Under the pieces are notes generated by a model. That model did no database searches. It was not told the origin of the DNA and saw only the letters and a program-made list of their open reading frames with translations. Below are positions 23,459 to 33,028 of a stretch of 64,000 nucleotides of DNA, one piece after another. This stretch comes from Syntrophaceae bacterium UBA2280. GTDB lineage: Bacteria > Desulfobacterota > Syntrophia > Syntrophales > Smithellaceae. Position 1 is the first letter of the stretch. Each line of letters starts with the position of its first letter. Location: assembly GCA_002347685.1 (NCBI GenBank), contig DDWS01000008.1:1-64000 (forward strand), read 5' to 3'. The translations under genes were made by a program, and so were the position numbers.

Positions 23459-26041
23459 ATGGCAAAGGGAACATTCGTGAAGTTTGTAAAAGTTGCGCTG
23501 ATCCTTGTTCTTGGGGTGATCGTGTTGATCGCTGCGGGCGGTTATGGTTACTACCAGTTTATCATCCACCGGCCTCAGCCGAAGTTGGCAGGCGAGCTTA
23601 AGGTCGCGGGTCTCAAGGAGCGCGTGGAGATCCTTCGCGAGGCCGACGGGAAGCCGCATATTTACGCGAACAATATGCACGACCTTTTTTTCGCGCAGGG
23701 TTTCGTGCAGGCTCAGGACCGCTGGTGGCAGATGGAGTTTTTCCGGAAAACCTGCGGCGGGCGCATCGGGGAGCTCACCGGCAGGAAAGACGCGCTCGTA
23801 AATGCCGATATCTATCTGCGATCGCTGGGGCTTTATGAAATCGCAAAGCAAGAGTATGAAAGCTATCCGGCTGAAGACCGCGATGCTTTGGACGCCTTTG
23901 CCGAGGGTGTCAACGCCTACATTGGAAACCGGAACCCGCAGCAGTTATCCGTCAACTACACCATTTTGAGTTTGACGGGGGTTCGATTCAAGGTAGAGCC
24001 CTGGTCGCCTCTCGATACGCTGGTCTTTTCCAAGCTGATGGCCTGGGATCTGGGCCTTTCGCGCGATCTGGAAATAACCCGGACCAAACTTTACGCCAGG
24101 CTTGGCCCGGAAATGGCCGAACAGTGGCTTGTCCCGGCCTGGCCGATCGGCCTGAAGCCGACAATCCTGCTGGATGAGGACATCAGGGCGGTATCCGTCG
24201 TCGCCGACCCTTCGAATCAGGCATTCTCACCGGGTAGCCTGGCTTCTCACACCAATGTTTACGATCATCCGGCCGACGACCTCTCCCTCATCCGGGGACA
24301 GACCGAAGGCGCGGGAAGCAATTCCTGGGTGCTTACCGGCAGCATGACAAAGGGGGGCAAGGCTCTTTTGGCCAACGATCCGCATCTGGGCATCCAGCAG
24401 CCTTCCGTCTGGTATGAAATCGCGCTGCATTGTCCGGATGATGGCACCGGCCGCCCCTTTGATGTGTCCGGCTTCGCCTTTGCCCTCAGTCCCGGTGTCG
24501 TGGCAGGGCACAACAATGATATCGCCTGGGGAAATACGAATGTTTACCCGGACGTCAACGACCAATATCAGATCAAGGTGAATCCCTTAAACCCGCTGCA
24601 ATACGAGTGGAACGGGAAATGGCGCGACATGACCGTGCGCGAGGAGACCATTGTTTTCGGCAACGGCAAGCCCCCTGTCAAGATTCAGGTCAGGGTCACC
24701 CACCTGGGCCCCATCATCAATGAAAACAGATATGATCCCAAAACCGGTGAACAGGCAGGCTTTAACAATCAGGATCCCCTTGCCCTGCAATGGACAGGCC
24801 TGGAGCCGAGTACCATCGCGCCGGCCATTCTGAAGCTGAACCGGGCCCGAAACTTCGATGAGTTCGTCGCGGCGCTACAACTTTGGGATACGCCTCCACA
24901 GAGCCTGATCTACGCCGACCGGCAGGGCAACATCGGTTACCAGATGCCGGGCAGGATCCCCGTTCGGGCTTCGAAGCACACCGGGCAGGTGCCCGTGCCC
25001 GGCTGGACGGATCAATTTGAATGGAAGGGCTACGTGCCTTATGATCTCCTGCCGCGGCTCTATAACCCGGCGCGCATGCACATCGTGGCCTGCAACCAGG
25101 AAGTGGCGCCTCCCGGATATTTTGCTATGCTCAATGCGAAACTGGGGCCGGATGTCAACGCCCACTTCGGCTCAAAATATAACAAGTGGGTTTACGGTTA
25201 TCGCTCGCAGCGCGCCTATGAACTGATCGGGCAGCTTGCGCCCCATACCGTGGAAACCTGCCGGGTTGTCCAGAACGACAACAAGAGCATCCCGGCCCGT
25301 GAGATTCTGCCCGCGCTGGCCGGCCTCACATTTCGCGACCGGGAACTTGGCGATGCCCGCGACTGGCTTACGAAATGGGATGGCGTCTGCGGGGAGGACA
25401 GCCCGCATGCCGTTCTTTTCAATCAGTTTATCATGAAGCTGATGCAAAACACCTTCCAGCCCAAACTCGGAGACATTGCCAGGGCCGATGGCATTGACAA
25501 GGAGCTGTGGGCCCTCACGCTCCTTTTGAAGAAGCCCGACGACCCCTGGTGGGACGACCCTTTAACCGGGGATAAAAAAGAAACGCGAGATGAGATGCTG
25601 GTTAAATCGTTTGAAGAGGGTTACGCCGCGGCGAAGGCAGCCCTGGGCAACGACCGCGAAAAATGGCAGTGGGGTGCGCTGCATCAGGCCACTTTTGTCA
25701 GCAATCCCCTGGGCGCCAGCCGGATAAAGCCCATCGAAGCGCTGGTCAACCAGGGGCCCGTGCCTGTTTCCGGCACGACCGAAAGTATCAACAACAATAT
25801 CTGGTATGCCAGTAAAGGCAATTTCAGTGTGGGGCTGATCCCGTCCATGCGAATGATCGTTGACCTGGGGGATTTTGATCAAAGCGTGAAAATCAACTCC
25901 ACCGGTGCCAGCGGACACCCGGGAAGTCCCTGGTACGGAGATCAGATTGTCCCCTGGGCAAAAGGAGATTATCGCCCCATGCTGTGGAGTCGTGAAAAAG
26001 TGGAGGCGGCCGCCAGGCACAAGCTTTACCTGAATCCGTAG
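23459..26041 (+). CDS. Penicillin acylase-family N-terminal-nucleophile hydrolase
   Basis: An 860-residue amidohydrolase of the penicillin G acylase/acyl-homoserine-lactone acylase superfamily. Residues about 7-32 form an N-terminal signal or membrane anchor (VKVALILVLGVIVLIAAGGYG). The alpha-chain segment with the helix AQGFVQAQDRWWQMEFFRKT precedes the autocatalytic site: EGAGSNSWVLTGSMTKGGK, where the Ser of GSNSW would become the beta-chain N-terminal nucleophile. Downstream conserved blocks are LLANDPHLGIQQPSVWYEI and GVVAGHNNDIAWGNT, including the oxyanion/Asn region. Length fits the unprocessed precursor. Substrates of this family include acyl-homoserine lactones, beta-lactams and lipid amides, and cannot be assigned here. 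It is a single-gene unit with its own promoter and terminator. Confidence 0.92.
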   Translation: MAKGTFVKFVKVALILVLGVIVLIAAGGYGYYQFIIHRPQPKLAGELKVAGLKERVEILREADGKPHIYANNMHDLFFAQGFVQAQDRWWQMEFFRKTCGGRIGELTGRKDALVNADIYLRSLGLYEIAKQEYESYPAEDRDALDAFAEGVNAYIGNRNPQQLSVNYTILSLTGVRFKVEPWSPLDTLVFSKLMAWDLGLSRDLEITRTKLYARLGPEMAEQWLVPAWPIGLKPTILLDEDIRAVSVVADPSNQAFSPGSLASHTNVYDHPADDLSLIRGQTEGAGSNSWVLTGSMTKGGKALLANDPHLGIQQPSVWYEIALHCPDDGTGRPFDVSGFAFALSPGVVAGHNNDIAWGNTNVYPDVNDQYQIKVNPLNPLQYEWNGKWRDMTVREETIVFGNGKPPVKIQVRVTHLGPIINENRYDPKTGEQAGFNNQDPLALQWTGLEPSTIAPAILKLNRARNFDEFVAALQLWDTPPQSLIYADRQGNIGYQMPGRIPVRASKHTGQVPVPGWTDQFEWKGYVPYDLLPRLYNPARMHIVACNQEVAPPGYFAMLNAKLGPDVNAHFGSKYNKWVYGYRSQRAYELIGQLAPHTVETCRVVQNDNKSIPAREILPALAGLTFRDRELGDARDWLTKWDGVCGEDSPHAVLFNQFIMKLMQNTFQPKLGDIARADGIDKELWALTLLLKKPDDPWWDDPLTGDKKETRDEMLVKSFEEGYAAAKAALGNDREKWQWGALHQATFVSNPLGASRIKPIEALVNQGPVPVSGTTESINNNIWYASKGNFSVGLIPSMRMIVDLGDFDQSVKINSTGASGHPGSPWYGDQIVPWAKGDYRPMLWSREKVEAAARHKLYLNP

Positions 26042-26072
26042 CTTTCCAAAACCCTCCAGCAAGGGATAACGT

Positions 26073-26104
26073 GAGCCCTGCCTGACCGAGCAGGGCTCTT
26101 TTTA
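26073..26104 (+). terminator. Rho-independent terminator after the acylase gene
   Basis: GAGCCCTGC (26073-26081) pairs perfectly with GCAGGGCTC (26090-26098), followed by five T residues. Confidence 0.9.
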
Positions 26105-26153
26105 TATAAATATTTTCTTGCAATTCCGGCTGACTGCCTTTATGAATTGATCC

Positions 26154-26813
26154 ATGGAAAAAAATGAGAGCATCTCCTATCTTCCTTTCATGGCCATCTA
26201 TATCGTGGCTGCCTGTGTCTTTATGGCCGTCAAAATATTTGCCCCCGGTTTTACAGGCAGTTTCGCCATAAAGGTGATTCCCGCGCTCAGCCTTGCTTTG
26301 GCGATTTTCCTGACACGGTCCATGAATCCCTCCCAGCGCATCGCCATGCTGGCCGGTGCGCTGTTTTGCGGCGCAGGCGACGTGATTCTCGATATCGACC
26401 GAGTCCGGCTCTTTGTTCCGGGGCTTGCCGCCTTCCTTCTGGGGCATGTCGGTTTTCTCGTCCTTCTCTGGATGCGCCGGGTTCCCGCCAGTCCCCGTCG
26501 CGGCTGGACCATCCCTGTACTGCTTTTTGCCCTGGTTATGGCTGTTGTGCTTTTCCCCCGTCTCGGCCCGCTGATGATACCCGTTCTCGTTTATCTGGCC
26601 GTGATTACCATGATGACCGTGCTGGCCATCCTGTCGGACGTCCGTCCGATGGCTGTGGCCGGTGCCTGCGTTTTCATGCTTTCGGACGCCCTGCTGGCAC
26701 TGGCCAAATTTGTATTCGACGGACAGCCTTCGCCTATTTTTACCATTCCGGTCTATTTCGTGGGGCTTTTTCTGCTGGGTTTCGGAATATTGATGACGGT
26801 GCGGCAGCGCTGA
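26154..26813 (+). CDS. YhhN/TMEM86-family membrane protein (lysoplasmalogenase-like)
   Basis: A 219-residue integral membrane protein with about eight hydrophobic segments. The two family signatures are present: the first acidic motif FCGAGDVILDIDR and the second MLSDALLALAKFV, whose Asp residues are proposed catalytic residues in TMEM86-type lysoplasmalogenases. Bacterial YhhN proteins are mostly uncharacterised; animal and some bacterial members hydrolyse the vinyl-ether bond of lysoplasmalogens. Plasmalogens occur in anaerobic bacteria, which makes that role plausible. No good ribosome site precedes ATG 26154. It stands alone after the acylase terminator. Confidence 0.82.
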   Translation: MEKNESISYLPFMAIYIVAACVFMAVKIFAPGFTGSFAIKVIPALSLALAIFLTRSMNPSQRIAMLAGALFCGAGDVILDIDRVRLFVPGLAAFLLGHVGFLVLLWMRRVPASPRRGWTIPVLLFALVMAVVLFPRLGPLMIPVLVYLAVITMMTVLAILSDVRPMAVAGACVFMLSDALLALAKFVFDGQPSPIFTIPVYFVGLFLLGFGILMTVRQR

Positions 26814-27000
26814 CGGTCACGGTGGTTGTCAATGTTCCTGTGGCTGCGTTTCCTGTATATTTTTGCCGTTTTTAAAAAAACAACTTCCCGTTCCATCCGG
26901 AACCTCGGACGGGCATTTGACCATCCTGCCGCCTGGCTGAACTCTAAAAAACATTAAGACTGCGAGGATTGCATAACCTTTGGCAGTAAAGGAATCATGG

Positions 27001-27048
27001 ATGCCCGGGATTCGCGGCGGTCTTTGAAGCGCAGCAAATCCCGGGCAT
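27001..27048. terminator. Long hairpin downstream of the MFS gene
   Basis: ATGCCCGGGATT (27001-27012) pairs perfectly with AATCCCGGGCAT (27037-27048). No T tract follows on the minus strand, so it may only stabilise the mRNA end. Confidence 0.5.
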
Positions 27049-27090
27049 TTCGATGGCCTGACCCCGGCTGGATATTCGAGACGTATCTGT

Positions 27091-28326
27091 TCAAACCTTG
27101 CCGGGCGGCGGCTTTAAAAACAAAGAGAAGATCACCGAGAGGCCAACCACGACAGCGCCCGCGATAAACGGAACATAGTAGGCTCCTGTGGCATCTTTTA
27201 GCATCCCGCCGACAAGAGGCCCGGCAAAACCGGCCAGGCCAAAGGCTGTAAAGAGCAGGCCGTAGTTGGCTCCCTGCGCCGTGGGGCCGTAATATTGAAG
27301 GCAGGTGGCCGGAAACAACGTGAACATGGCACCGTAATTCCACCCGATGATGCCGGCAATGATTCCGAGAAACACCGCCGAGGGCCCCGCAGGATACAAA
27401 AGGGCCATGGCGATGACCTGCAGGCTGAAAACGATCAGCAGGGAAAGCTTTGTGCCGACTCTGTCCGCGACGGCGCCAATCAATATTCGCACCGCGGCAT
27501 TGGTGATCGCAAGTGCGCTTACCGCCGCCGCCGCCTGCATGGGCTGCAGACCCGAATCCGTTCCATGTCCGGCGATATGGCTGATGACCATCAAGCCGGC
27601 AAAACACCCGCAAAAATAGGACGCGTAAAGCAGCCAGAACGGTTTTGTCCGGATAGCTTCTCCGAAAAGATAATCCCGTCCTGGTGCCGCCGCCGAATTA
27701 GCGGTCGTGCCCGGCGGAGTCCAGCCTGCCGGTTTCCAGCCGGCGGGGGGGACTCCGAGACAAAAGGCCGAAATCAGTCCCATGACGCCCATGGCGATAC
27801 CGACGTAAATGAAGACATAGCGCCATCCGAGATCCGGTTCCGTGATGATGTAGGTTGCCAGCGGCGCCATGATAAATGAGCCAATTCCCAGGCCGACCAC
27901 CGCAAAGCCCGTTGCCAGCGCCTTGCGGTCAGGCCACCATTTCGGGGCGGTTGCAATGGGCGGCAAATACACCAGGCCGCCGCCAAAACCCGATATTAAC
28001 CCATAGGTCAGGTAAAGCTGCCATTTGTCTTGAATGAAACCCGACAGAATAAAGCCTGCCGAAAGAATGACGGACCCGAAGATGACGACGATCCGCGGGC
28101 CATATTTATCGCTCATTTTTCCCGCGATGAAGGTGGTCAGGCCAAAGACCAGGGCGCAGATAGAGAAGGCCATCGCAATATCCGCTCTGCTCCAACCGAA
28201 TTCTGCCGCGAGGGGTTTGATAAAAACACTCCATGCATACAGGAGCAATCCGCAAACTGTACTGCCCAAAACGCCTCCGAGCAGGGGTATCCATCTGGGC
28301 ATGATGCCGCTTTGATGATCTTTCAT
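27091..28326 (-). CDS. MFS transporter, oxalate/formate antiporter (OFA)-like
   Basis: A 411-residue inner-membrane transporter with twelve predicted helices, start ATG 28326 behind AGGAGGCGG. The OFA-family look is clear: GGVLGSTVCGLLLYAWSVF in helix 1, GWSRADIAMAFSI, the A-like motif GKMSDKYGPRIVVIFG, and GLGIGSFIMAPLATYII. OFA transporters exchange or import small mono- or dicarboxylates. The central loop (about 195-225) is rich in Pro and Gly. It is transcribed divergently from a GntR regulator that precedes propionate-CoA ligase, so a short-chain acid such as propionate or a related carboxylate is a reasonable substrate (inference). Confidence 0.87.
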   Translation of the reverse strand: MKDHQSGIMPRWIPLLGGVLGSTVCGLLLYAWSVFIKPLAAEFGWSRADIAMAFSICALVFGLTTFIAGKMSDKYGPRIVVIFGSVILSAGFILSGFIQDKWQLYLTYGLISGFGGGLVYLPPIATAPKWWPDRKALATGFAVVGLGIGSFIMAPLATYIITEPDLGWRYVFIYVGIAMGVMGLISAFCLGVPPAGWKPAGWTPPGTTANSAAAPGRDYLFGEAIRTKPFWLLYASYFCGCFAGLMVISHIAGHGTDSGLQPMQAAAAVSALAITNAAVRILIGAVADRVGTKLSLLIVFSLQVIAMALLYPAGPSAVFLGIIAGIIGWNYGAMFTLFPATCLQYYGPTAQGANYGLLFTAFGLAGFAGPLVGGMLKDATGAYYVPFIAGAVVVGLSVIFSLFLKPPPGKV

Positions 28327-28401
28327 GGTTTGGCCGCCTCCTTTTGCTTTAGCAAAAGCCATCGGTCCGGTGCCGATGACAATAAATTTATGTTGTATTG
28401 T

Positions 28402-28430
28402 TGTATCTACTATGATACATTCAATGTCAA
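28402..28430 (-). promoter_or_regulatory. GntR-type operator overlapping the MFS promoter
   Basis: TGTATC (28402-28407) and GATACA (28414-28419) form a perfect inverted repeat with a six-base spacer, typical in size for GntR/HutC dimers. A minus-strand TTGACA -35 (plus-strand TGTCAA, 28425-28430) lies directly upstream, so a bound dimer would cover the MFS promoter. The regulator gene starts 104 bases away on the other strand. Confidence 0.6.
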
Positions 28431-28523
28431 GAAAAATGATCAGATTGTGAAAAGACGATTGCAAAGCGTCCGGGATGGAAAACGGATCTGCACGACCACT
28501 GACGCTGTTGAGAGGCTTGTACC

Positions 28524-29258
28524 ATGGAGGCCATCCGCCTGACCAATACCCACATTCCGCTTCACTACCAGATTGCGGACTATATCCTGGAGCTTCTTGC
28601 CAAGGGTACATTCAACCCGGAAGAGCGGCTGCCTTCGGAAGAAGAATTTAGAGAAATATTCGGCGTAAGCAGAACGACCGTCCGCAGAGCTTTAGATCAC
28701 CTTCTAAGCAAGGATCTGCTCGTGCGCAAGCAGGGGAAAGGCACGTTCTGGGCGGAATCCGCCCGGGTCATCCGACAGGAGAAGCTCTCCGGCATTAACC
28801 GGCAGATTTTCCATATCAAAAAGGAAACCCAGGTGCAGGTTCTGTCAAAAACCAGAGCAAAGGCGTCTCCTGAAATCGCCGGGTTTTTGAGACTACCCCC
28901 GAAAAGCGATGTCATTGTTTTCGAACGTACCCGCCGTGACCTGGCTGAACTGGTGAGCTACACCATTAATTATCTGCCCGTGTCCTACGGAAACAGAATC
29001 AGCAAGGTACATCTCCGGAAAATGACTATGCTGGAAACGCTCGAAAAGATCGCCATGGTCAAACTCGGCGCGGTTGAACATCAGGTTGAAATCACCCGGG
29101 CCGATCAGGTGATATCCAGACACCTTCAGATTCCCGTCCTTAACCCTGTGCTGACCGTCAATACGCGCGTCTTTGACACCGAAGGAACGCCGGTTGAAAT
29201 CGTCTGGACGTACTTTGTTGAACACAAATACAAATTCCGGGTTATCCTGGATAAATAA
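28524..29258 (+). CDS. GntR-family regulator of the HutC/UTRA type
   Basis: A 244-residue transcriptional regulator. The N-terminal GntR winged helix occupies about residues 8-75: IPLHYQIADYILELLAKG, RLPSEEEFREIFGVSRTTVRRALDHL, and the wing LLVRKQGKGTFWA. The rest is the UTRA ligand-binding domain, with the VIVFERTRRDLAELVSYTINYLP strand-helix pattern and the conserved final strand PVEIVWTYFVEHKYKFRVIL. UTRA regulators respond to small metabolites. It lies 60 bases before the propionate-CoA ligase gene and divergent from the transporter, so it most likely controls both. Confidence 0.9.
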   Translation: MEAIRLTNTHIPLHYQIADYILELLAKGTFNPEERLPSEEEFREIFGVSRTTVRRALDHLLSKDLLVRKQGKGTFWAESARVIRQEKLSGINRQIFHIKKETQVQVLSKTRAKASPEIAGFLRLPPKSDVIVFERTRRDLAELVSYTINYLPVSYGNRISKVHLRKMTMLETLEKIAMVKLGAVEHQVEITRADQVISRHLQIPVLNPVLTVNTRVFDTEGTPVEIVWTYFVEHKYKFRVILDK

Positions 29259-29318
29259 TATTTTATCCGGGAATCCGGATCATCCGTAATGGTATCATTC
29301 AATCAAAAGGAGGAGAAA

Positions 29319-31217
29319 ATGACAGGAAACTATGAAAGCAATTACCGGGAATCCATCGAGAATCCGGAGGCATTCTGGGGCAGGGCCGCAGAAGATGTCT
29401 TGTGGTATAAAAAATATACCCGGGTTCTGGATGACTCAAAAAAGCCCTTTTACCGCTGGTTTTCCGGCGGTGAGATGAACACGTGCTATAATTGCGTGGA
29501 CTATCATGTGGAAAGCGGCCGGGGTGAGCAGACTGCGATCATCTATGACAGCCCGATTACCGGAACCATAAAACGATATTCCTACAAAGAGCTTCAGGAT
29601 CAGGTTGCCAGATTTGCCGGTATTCTCAGCAAGCGGGGCGCGAACAAGGGCGACCGTGTCATCATTTACATGCCGATGATTCCCGAGGCCGTTTTCGCCA
29701 TGCTGGCCTGTGCACGTCTCGGCGTCATTCACTCCGTCGTTTTTGGCGGTTTCGCCCCCAATGAACTGGCGGTCCGCATCGATGACGCCAAACCGAAGAT
29801 GATGATATCCGCTTCCTGCGGTCTGGAGGGGAAGAAGGTTATCGAATACAAGCCGCTTCTGGACAAGGCCATCGAACTGGCGCAGCACAAACCCGCAAAC
29901 TGTATCATCTATCAACGCGAACAGGCGACGGCACCGCTGATTTCCGGCAGGGATCTTGACTGGGTCGAAGAGATGGCGGGCGCCGAGCCGCATGATTGCG
30001 TCCCTGTGCTGACGACGGATCCTCTGTACATCCTCTACACGTCCGGAACGACAGGCCTTCCCAAGGGGATCGTGAGAGACAACGGCGGCCATGCCGTCGC
30101 CCTGAAGTGGAGCATGAAGAACGTCTATGACGTCAAACCGGGCGATGTCTTCTGGGCCGCCTCGGACGTCGGCTGGGTTGTAGGCCATTCGTATATTGTC
30201 TACGCGCCGCTCTTCAACGGGAGCACGACCATCCTCTATGAGGGGAAACCGGTAGGCACACCCGATGCAGGCGCTTTCTGGCGCGTTATCTCCGAGCACA
30301 ATGTCAAGGCCCTGTTCACAGCGCCCACCGCATTCCGAGCGATCAAGAAAGAGGATCCGCAGGGAGAATACAAAAAGAAGTATGATATTTCCTGTTTGAA
30401 ATACCTGTTTTTAGCGGGGGAGCGCCTGGATCCCGATACCTACCACTGGGCGACGGATCTGCTCAATATCCCTGTCATTGATCACTGGTGGCAGACGGAA
30501 ACCGGTTGGGCCATTGCCGCCAACTGCATGGGCCTGGAACCACTGCCCCTGAAGGCCGGTTCGCCCACAAAACCGGCCCCGGGCTACCAGGTTGAGATTC
30601 TGGACGATGCTGGAAATAAGGTGAAAAATGGCGCAGAAGGGGTTGTCGCCATTAAACTGCCGCTTCCCCCCGGCACGCTGCCGACGCTGTGGCAAAACGA
30701 TGATAAGTACAAGGAATCCTATCTGGAGACCTATCCCGGTTATTACTTCACCGGTGATGGCGGTCATTATGACGAAGACGGCTATCTGTTCATCATGGGA
30801 AGGGTGGATGACGTCATCAACGTGGCGGGACACCGCCTCTCCACCGGAACCATGGAAGAGGTCATCTCCATGCATCCCGACGTTGCCGAGTGCGCGGTCA
30901 TCGGCGCCGCGGACGACTTCAAAGGCCAGCTTCCTCTCGGATTCATCGTCCTGAAAGAAGGCGCAAAAAAAGATGAGAAAGCCATTGTCGGCGAGTTGAT
31001 CCAGATGATCAGGGAACGGATCGGTGCCGTCGCGGCTTTCAAGCAGGCCATCCAAGTGAAAAGGCTTCCCAAGACCCGCTCGGGCAAAATCCTCCGGGGA
31101 ACGATGCGCAAGATTGCCGACGGCAAAGATTTCCAGATCCCTTCCACTATCGATGATCCGGTAGTTCTGGACGAAATCAGAGAAGGGCTCAAAACCATAG
31201 GGTACGCAAAGAAGTAA
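29319..31217 (+). CDS. prpE: Propionate-CoA ligase (acetyl-CoA synthetase family)
   Basis: A 632-residue AMP-forming short-chain acyl-CoA synthetase, start ATG 29319 behind AAAAGGAGGAG. The ATP motif LYTSGTTGLPKGIVRDNGGHA is of the PrpE/ACSS3 type: the IVRDNGGHAVAL continuation differs from acetyl-CoA synthetase. Further conserved blocks are SDVGWVVGHSYIVYAPL, WWQTETGW, FTGDGGHYDEDGY, the hinge GRVDDVINVAGHRLSTGTMEE, and the C-terminal lysine loop LPKTRSGKILRGTMRKI, whose Lys is the usual acetylation-regulated residue. Substrate is probably propionate, with acetate or other short acids possible. It forms a unit with the upstream GntR regulator. Confidence 0.9.
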   Translation: MTGNYESNYRESIENPEAFWGRAAEDVLWYKKYTRVLDDSKKPFYRWFSGGEMNTCYNCVDYHVESGRGEQTAIIYDSPITGTIKRYSYKELQDQVARFAGILSKRGANKGDRVIIYMPMIPEAVFAMLACARLGVIHSVVFGGFAPNELAVRIDDAKPKMMISASCGLEGKKVIEYKPLLDKAIELAQHKPANCIIYQREQATAPLISGRDLDWVEEMAGAEPHDCVPVLTTDPLYILYTSGTTGLPKGIVRDNGGHAVALKWSMKNVYDVKPGDVFWAASDVGWVVGHSYIVYAPLFNGSTTILYEGKPVGTPDAGAFWRVISEHNVKALFTAPTAFRAIKKEDPQGEYKKKYDISCLKYLFLAGERLDPDTYHWATDLLNIPVIDHWWQTETGWAIAANCMGLEPLPLKAGSPTKPAPGYQVEILDDAGNKVKNGAEGVVAIKLPLPPGTLPTLWQNDDKYKESYLETYPGYYFTGDGGHYDEDGYLFIMGRVDDVINVAGHRLSTGTMEEVISMHPDVAECAVIGAADDFKGQLPLGFIVLKEGAKKDEKAIVGELIQMIRERIGAVAAFKQAIQVKRLPKTRSGKILRGTMRKIADGKDFQIPSTIDDPVVLDEIREGLKTIGYAKK

Positions 31218-31236
31218 CCCGAACACTCGTCTTAAG

Positions 31237-31273
31237 ATCCCCGGCCTTCTTTCATCAGGGCCGGGGATTTTAT
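31237..31273 (+). terminator. Rho-independent terminator after prpE
   Basis: ATCCCCGGCC (31237-31246) pairs with GGCCGGGGAT (31259-31268) and is followed by TTTATTT. Confidence 0.9.
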
Positions 31274-31325
31274 TTGCAGATCCTTTACATGATCGCGCCA
31301 CAGGTGAGAATCCCTTTTTTACCGA

Positions 31326-31541
31326 TTAAGTATATCCGGTCATCATGATGAATTCCGTGTGTTTTGCGATATTCAGTATGGTCATTTTGCGGCACTTTGA
31401 TTTGTGAAACCAACGCATTCGGGTCCTGGTAAAATGCAAGGCGATGTACCGGAAGTCTTTCGTGAATTCATCCTTACCGGTTTCCCGATGGTGCGTTTCG
31501 CGGTGGTTCATTTTATAATCACTCAGTTCATGAAGGGTCAT
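31326..31541 (-). CDS. Possible small protein downstream of trkH (71 aa)
   Basis: ATG 31541 has an AAGGAG site nine bases upstream and lies 38 bases past the trkH stop on the same strand. The product is basic and hydrophilic (MTLHELSDYKMNHRETHHRE...), with no membrane segment, and I recognise no family. The ribosome site is the main evidence; composition is ambiguous and the frame could be accidental. Confidence 0.3.
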   Translation of the reverse strand: MTLHELSDYKMNHRETHHRETGKDEFTKDFRYIALHFTRTRMRWFHKSKCRKMTILNIAKHTEFIMMTGYT

Positions 31542-31579
31542 TCGCGCGGTCTCCTTCAGACCCGGGTTTTACAATCGAT

Positions 31580-33028
31580 TTATTTTCGCCAGAACGCCGG
31601 CATCAGCAAAACGATGATCGTGTAAATCTCCAGACGACCCAGGAGCATGCTGAAGATCATGATCCATTTGCCCGCCACGGGAACCCCGGCAAAATTGTCC
31701 ATCGGCCCGATGCTGCCGAAACCGGGCCCCACATTTCCCAGGCAGGTCGCCATCGCGGAGAGCGCGGAGATCATGTCCATGCCCAGGGCCGAAAGGGCAA
31801 TCGTCCCCACAATGTAAATTCCGACATAAAGAAGGAAAAATCCCCAGATGCTCCTCATAATCGTCTGCGACACAGGCGTCTTGCCAAGCTTGACCACGGT
31901 GATGGCATGGGGATGAATGATCCGGAAGATCTCCAGGTAGCAGTGCTTGACCAGCAGGATGATCCGCACCATTTTGATGCCACCGCCGGTCGACCCGGCC
32001 ATGCCGCCGATGAACATGCAGAAGAAGAGGATCTGCTGGGAAAATACCGGCCACTTTTCATAATCTGCCGTGACAAATCCTGTCGTGGTGATTATCGATA
32101 CCACCTGGAAGGCGGCAAAGCGGAAGGCATCCAGAATGTGAGGATAAATCGTTGCGTAGACATCCATGAACACCAGAAGGACAACGGCGCCGATGACGCA
32201 AAGATAGGTCCGGAATTCCGGATCACGCAAGACATGTCCGACATGCCCCCTGACCAGCTTGTAATGGAGCGAGAAATTTATGCCCGCCAGAAACATGAAT
32301 AACAAGATGATCCAGTCGATATAGCTGCTTTGATAGTGTCCCACACTGGCATTTTTGGGGGAAAAGCCCCCGGTGGGCATGGTGGTAAAGCTGTGACAGA
32401 CCGAATCGAACAGGGACATGCCTCCGGCCAGCAAAAGCAGGATCAGAAGAAACGTCATGAAGAAGTATATTTTCCAAAGGACTTTGGCTGTATCGGAAAT
32501 TCGGGGCGTCAGTTTGTCGACAACGGGGTTGGGGGTTTCCGCTTTGTAAAGCTCCATTCCCCCGATGCCGAGGAAGGGAAGGATGGCAATGGACAAAACA
32601 ATGATGCCCATGCCTCCCAGCCACTGGGTCTGGGCGCGCCATAAAAGGATTGCCGGGGGAAGCTGCTCGATATTCGTCAGAATGCTTGCGCCCGTTGTCG
32701 TAAACCCGGACATGGACTCGAAAAAGGCCAGTGTGAAATTCGGGATGGTTCCGGAAAGCAGATAGGGCAGGCTCGCCGTCAGTCCGGCGGCAAGCCATCC
32801 CAGGGTGACGATGGCCACTCCATCGCGGTGGCTTAAGTGATAATCCTGATGACCGCGTGTGCACAGGACCCCCGCGCCGCCCAGGCCGCAGGTGATCGCG
32901 AGGGAAAGAAAGATGGCGCCGGCGCTGCCGTCGTCATAACACAGCGCCGTGATAAACGGCAGGTACATGGACAAACCGAGGCAGACAACCAGAAAGGCGA
33001 CCAGGTAGGCGACAAGCCGGAAATTCAT
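31580..33028 (-). CDS. trkH: Trk-type potassium uptake protein, membrane subunit
   Basis: The K+-translocating subunit of a Trk system, 482 residues from ATG 33028, whose first base overlaps the trkA stop codon. Four membrane-pore-membrane repeats are visible through their filter-like segments: FESMSGFTTTGASIL, HSFTTMPTGGFSPKNAS, VVSIITTTGFVTADYEKW and SAMATCLGNVGPGFGSIG. TrkH proteins form a dimer regulated by a cytoplasmic TrkA ring. Gene order trkA-trkH with overlapping codons implies stoichiometric co-translation. Confidence 0.94.
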   Translation of the reverse strand: MNFRLVAYLVAFLVVCLGLSMYLPFITALCYDDGSAGAIFLSLAITCGLGGAGVLCTRGHQDYHLSHRDGVAIVTLGWLAAGLTASLPYLLSGTIPNFTLAFFESMSGFTTTGASILTNIEQLPPAILLWRAQTQWLGGMGIIVLSIAILPFLGIGGMELYKAETPNPVVDKLTPRISDTAKVLWKIYFFMTFLLILLLLAGGMSLFDSVCHSFTTMPTGGFSPKNASVGHYQSSYIDWIILLFMFLAGINFSLHYKLVRGHVGHVLRDPEFRTYLCVIGAVVLLVFMDVYATIYPHILDAFRFAAFQVVSIITTTGFVTADYEKWPVFSQQILFFCMFIGGMAGSTGGGIKMVRIILLVKHCYLEIFRIIHPHAITVVKLGKTPVSQTIMRSIWGFFLLYVGIYIVGTIALSALGMDMISALSAMATCLGNVGPGFGSIGPMDNFAGVPVAGKWIMIFSMLLGRLEIYTIIVLLMPAFWRK

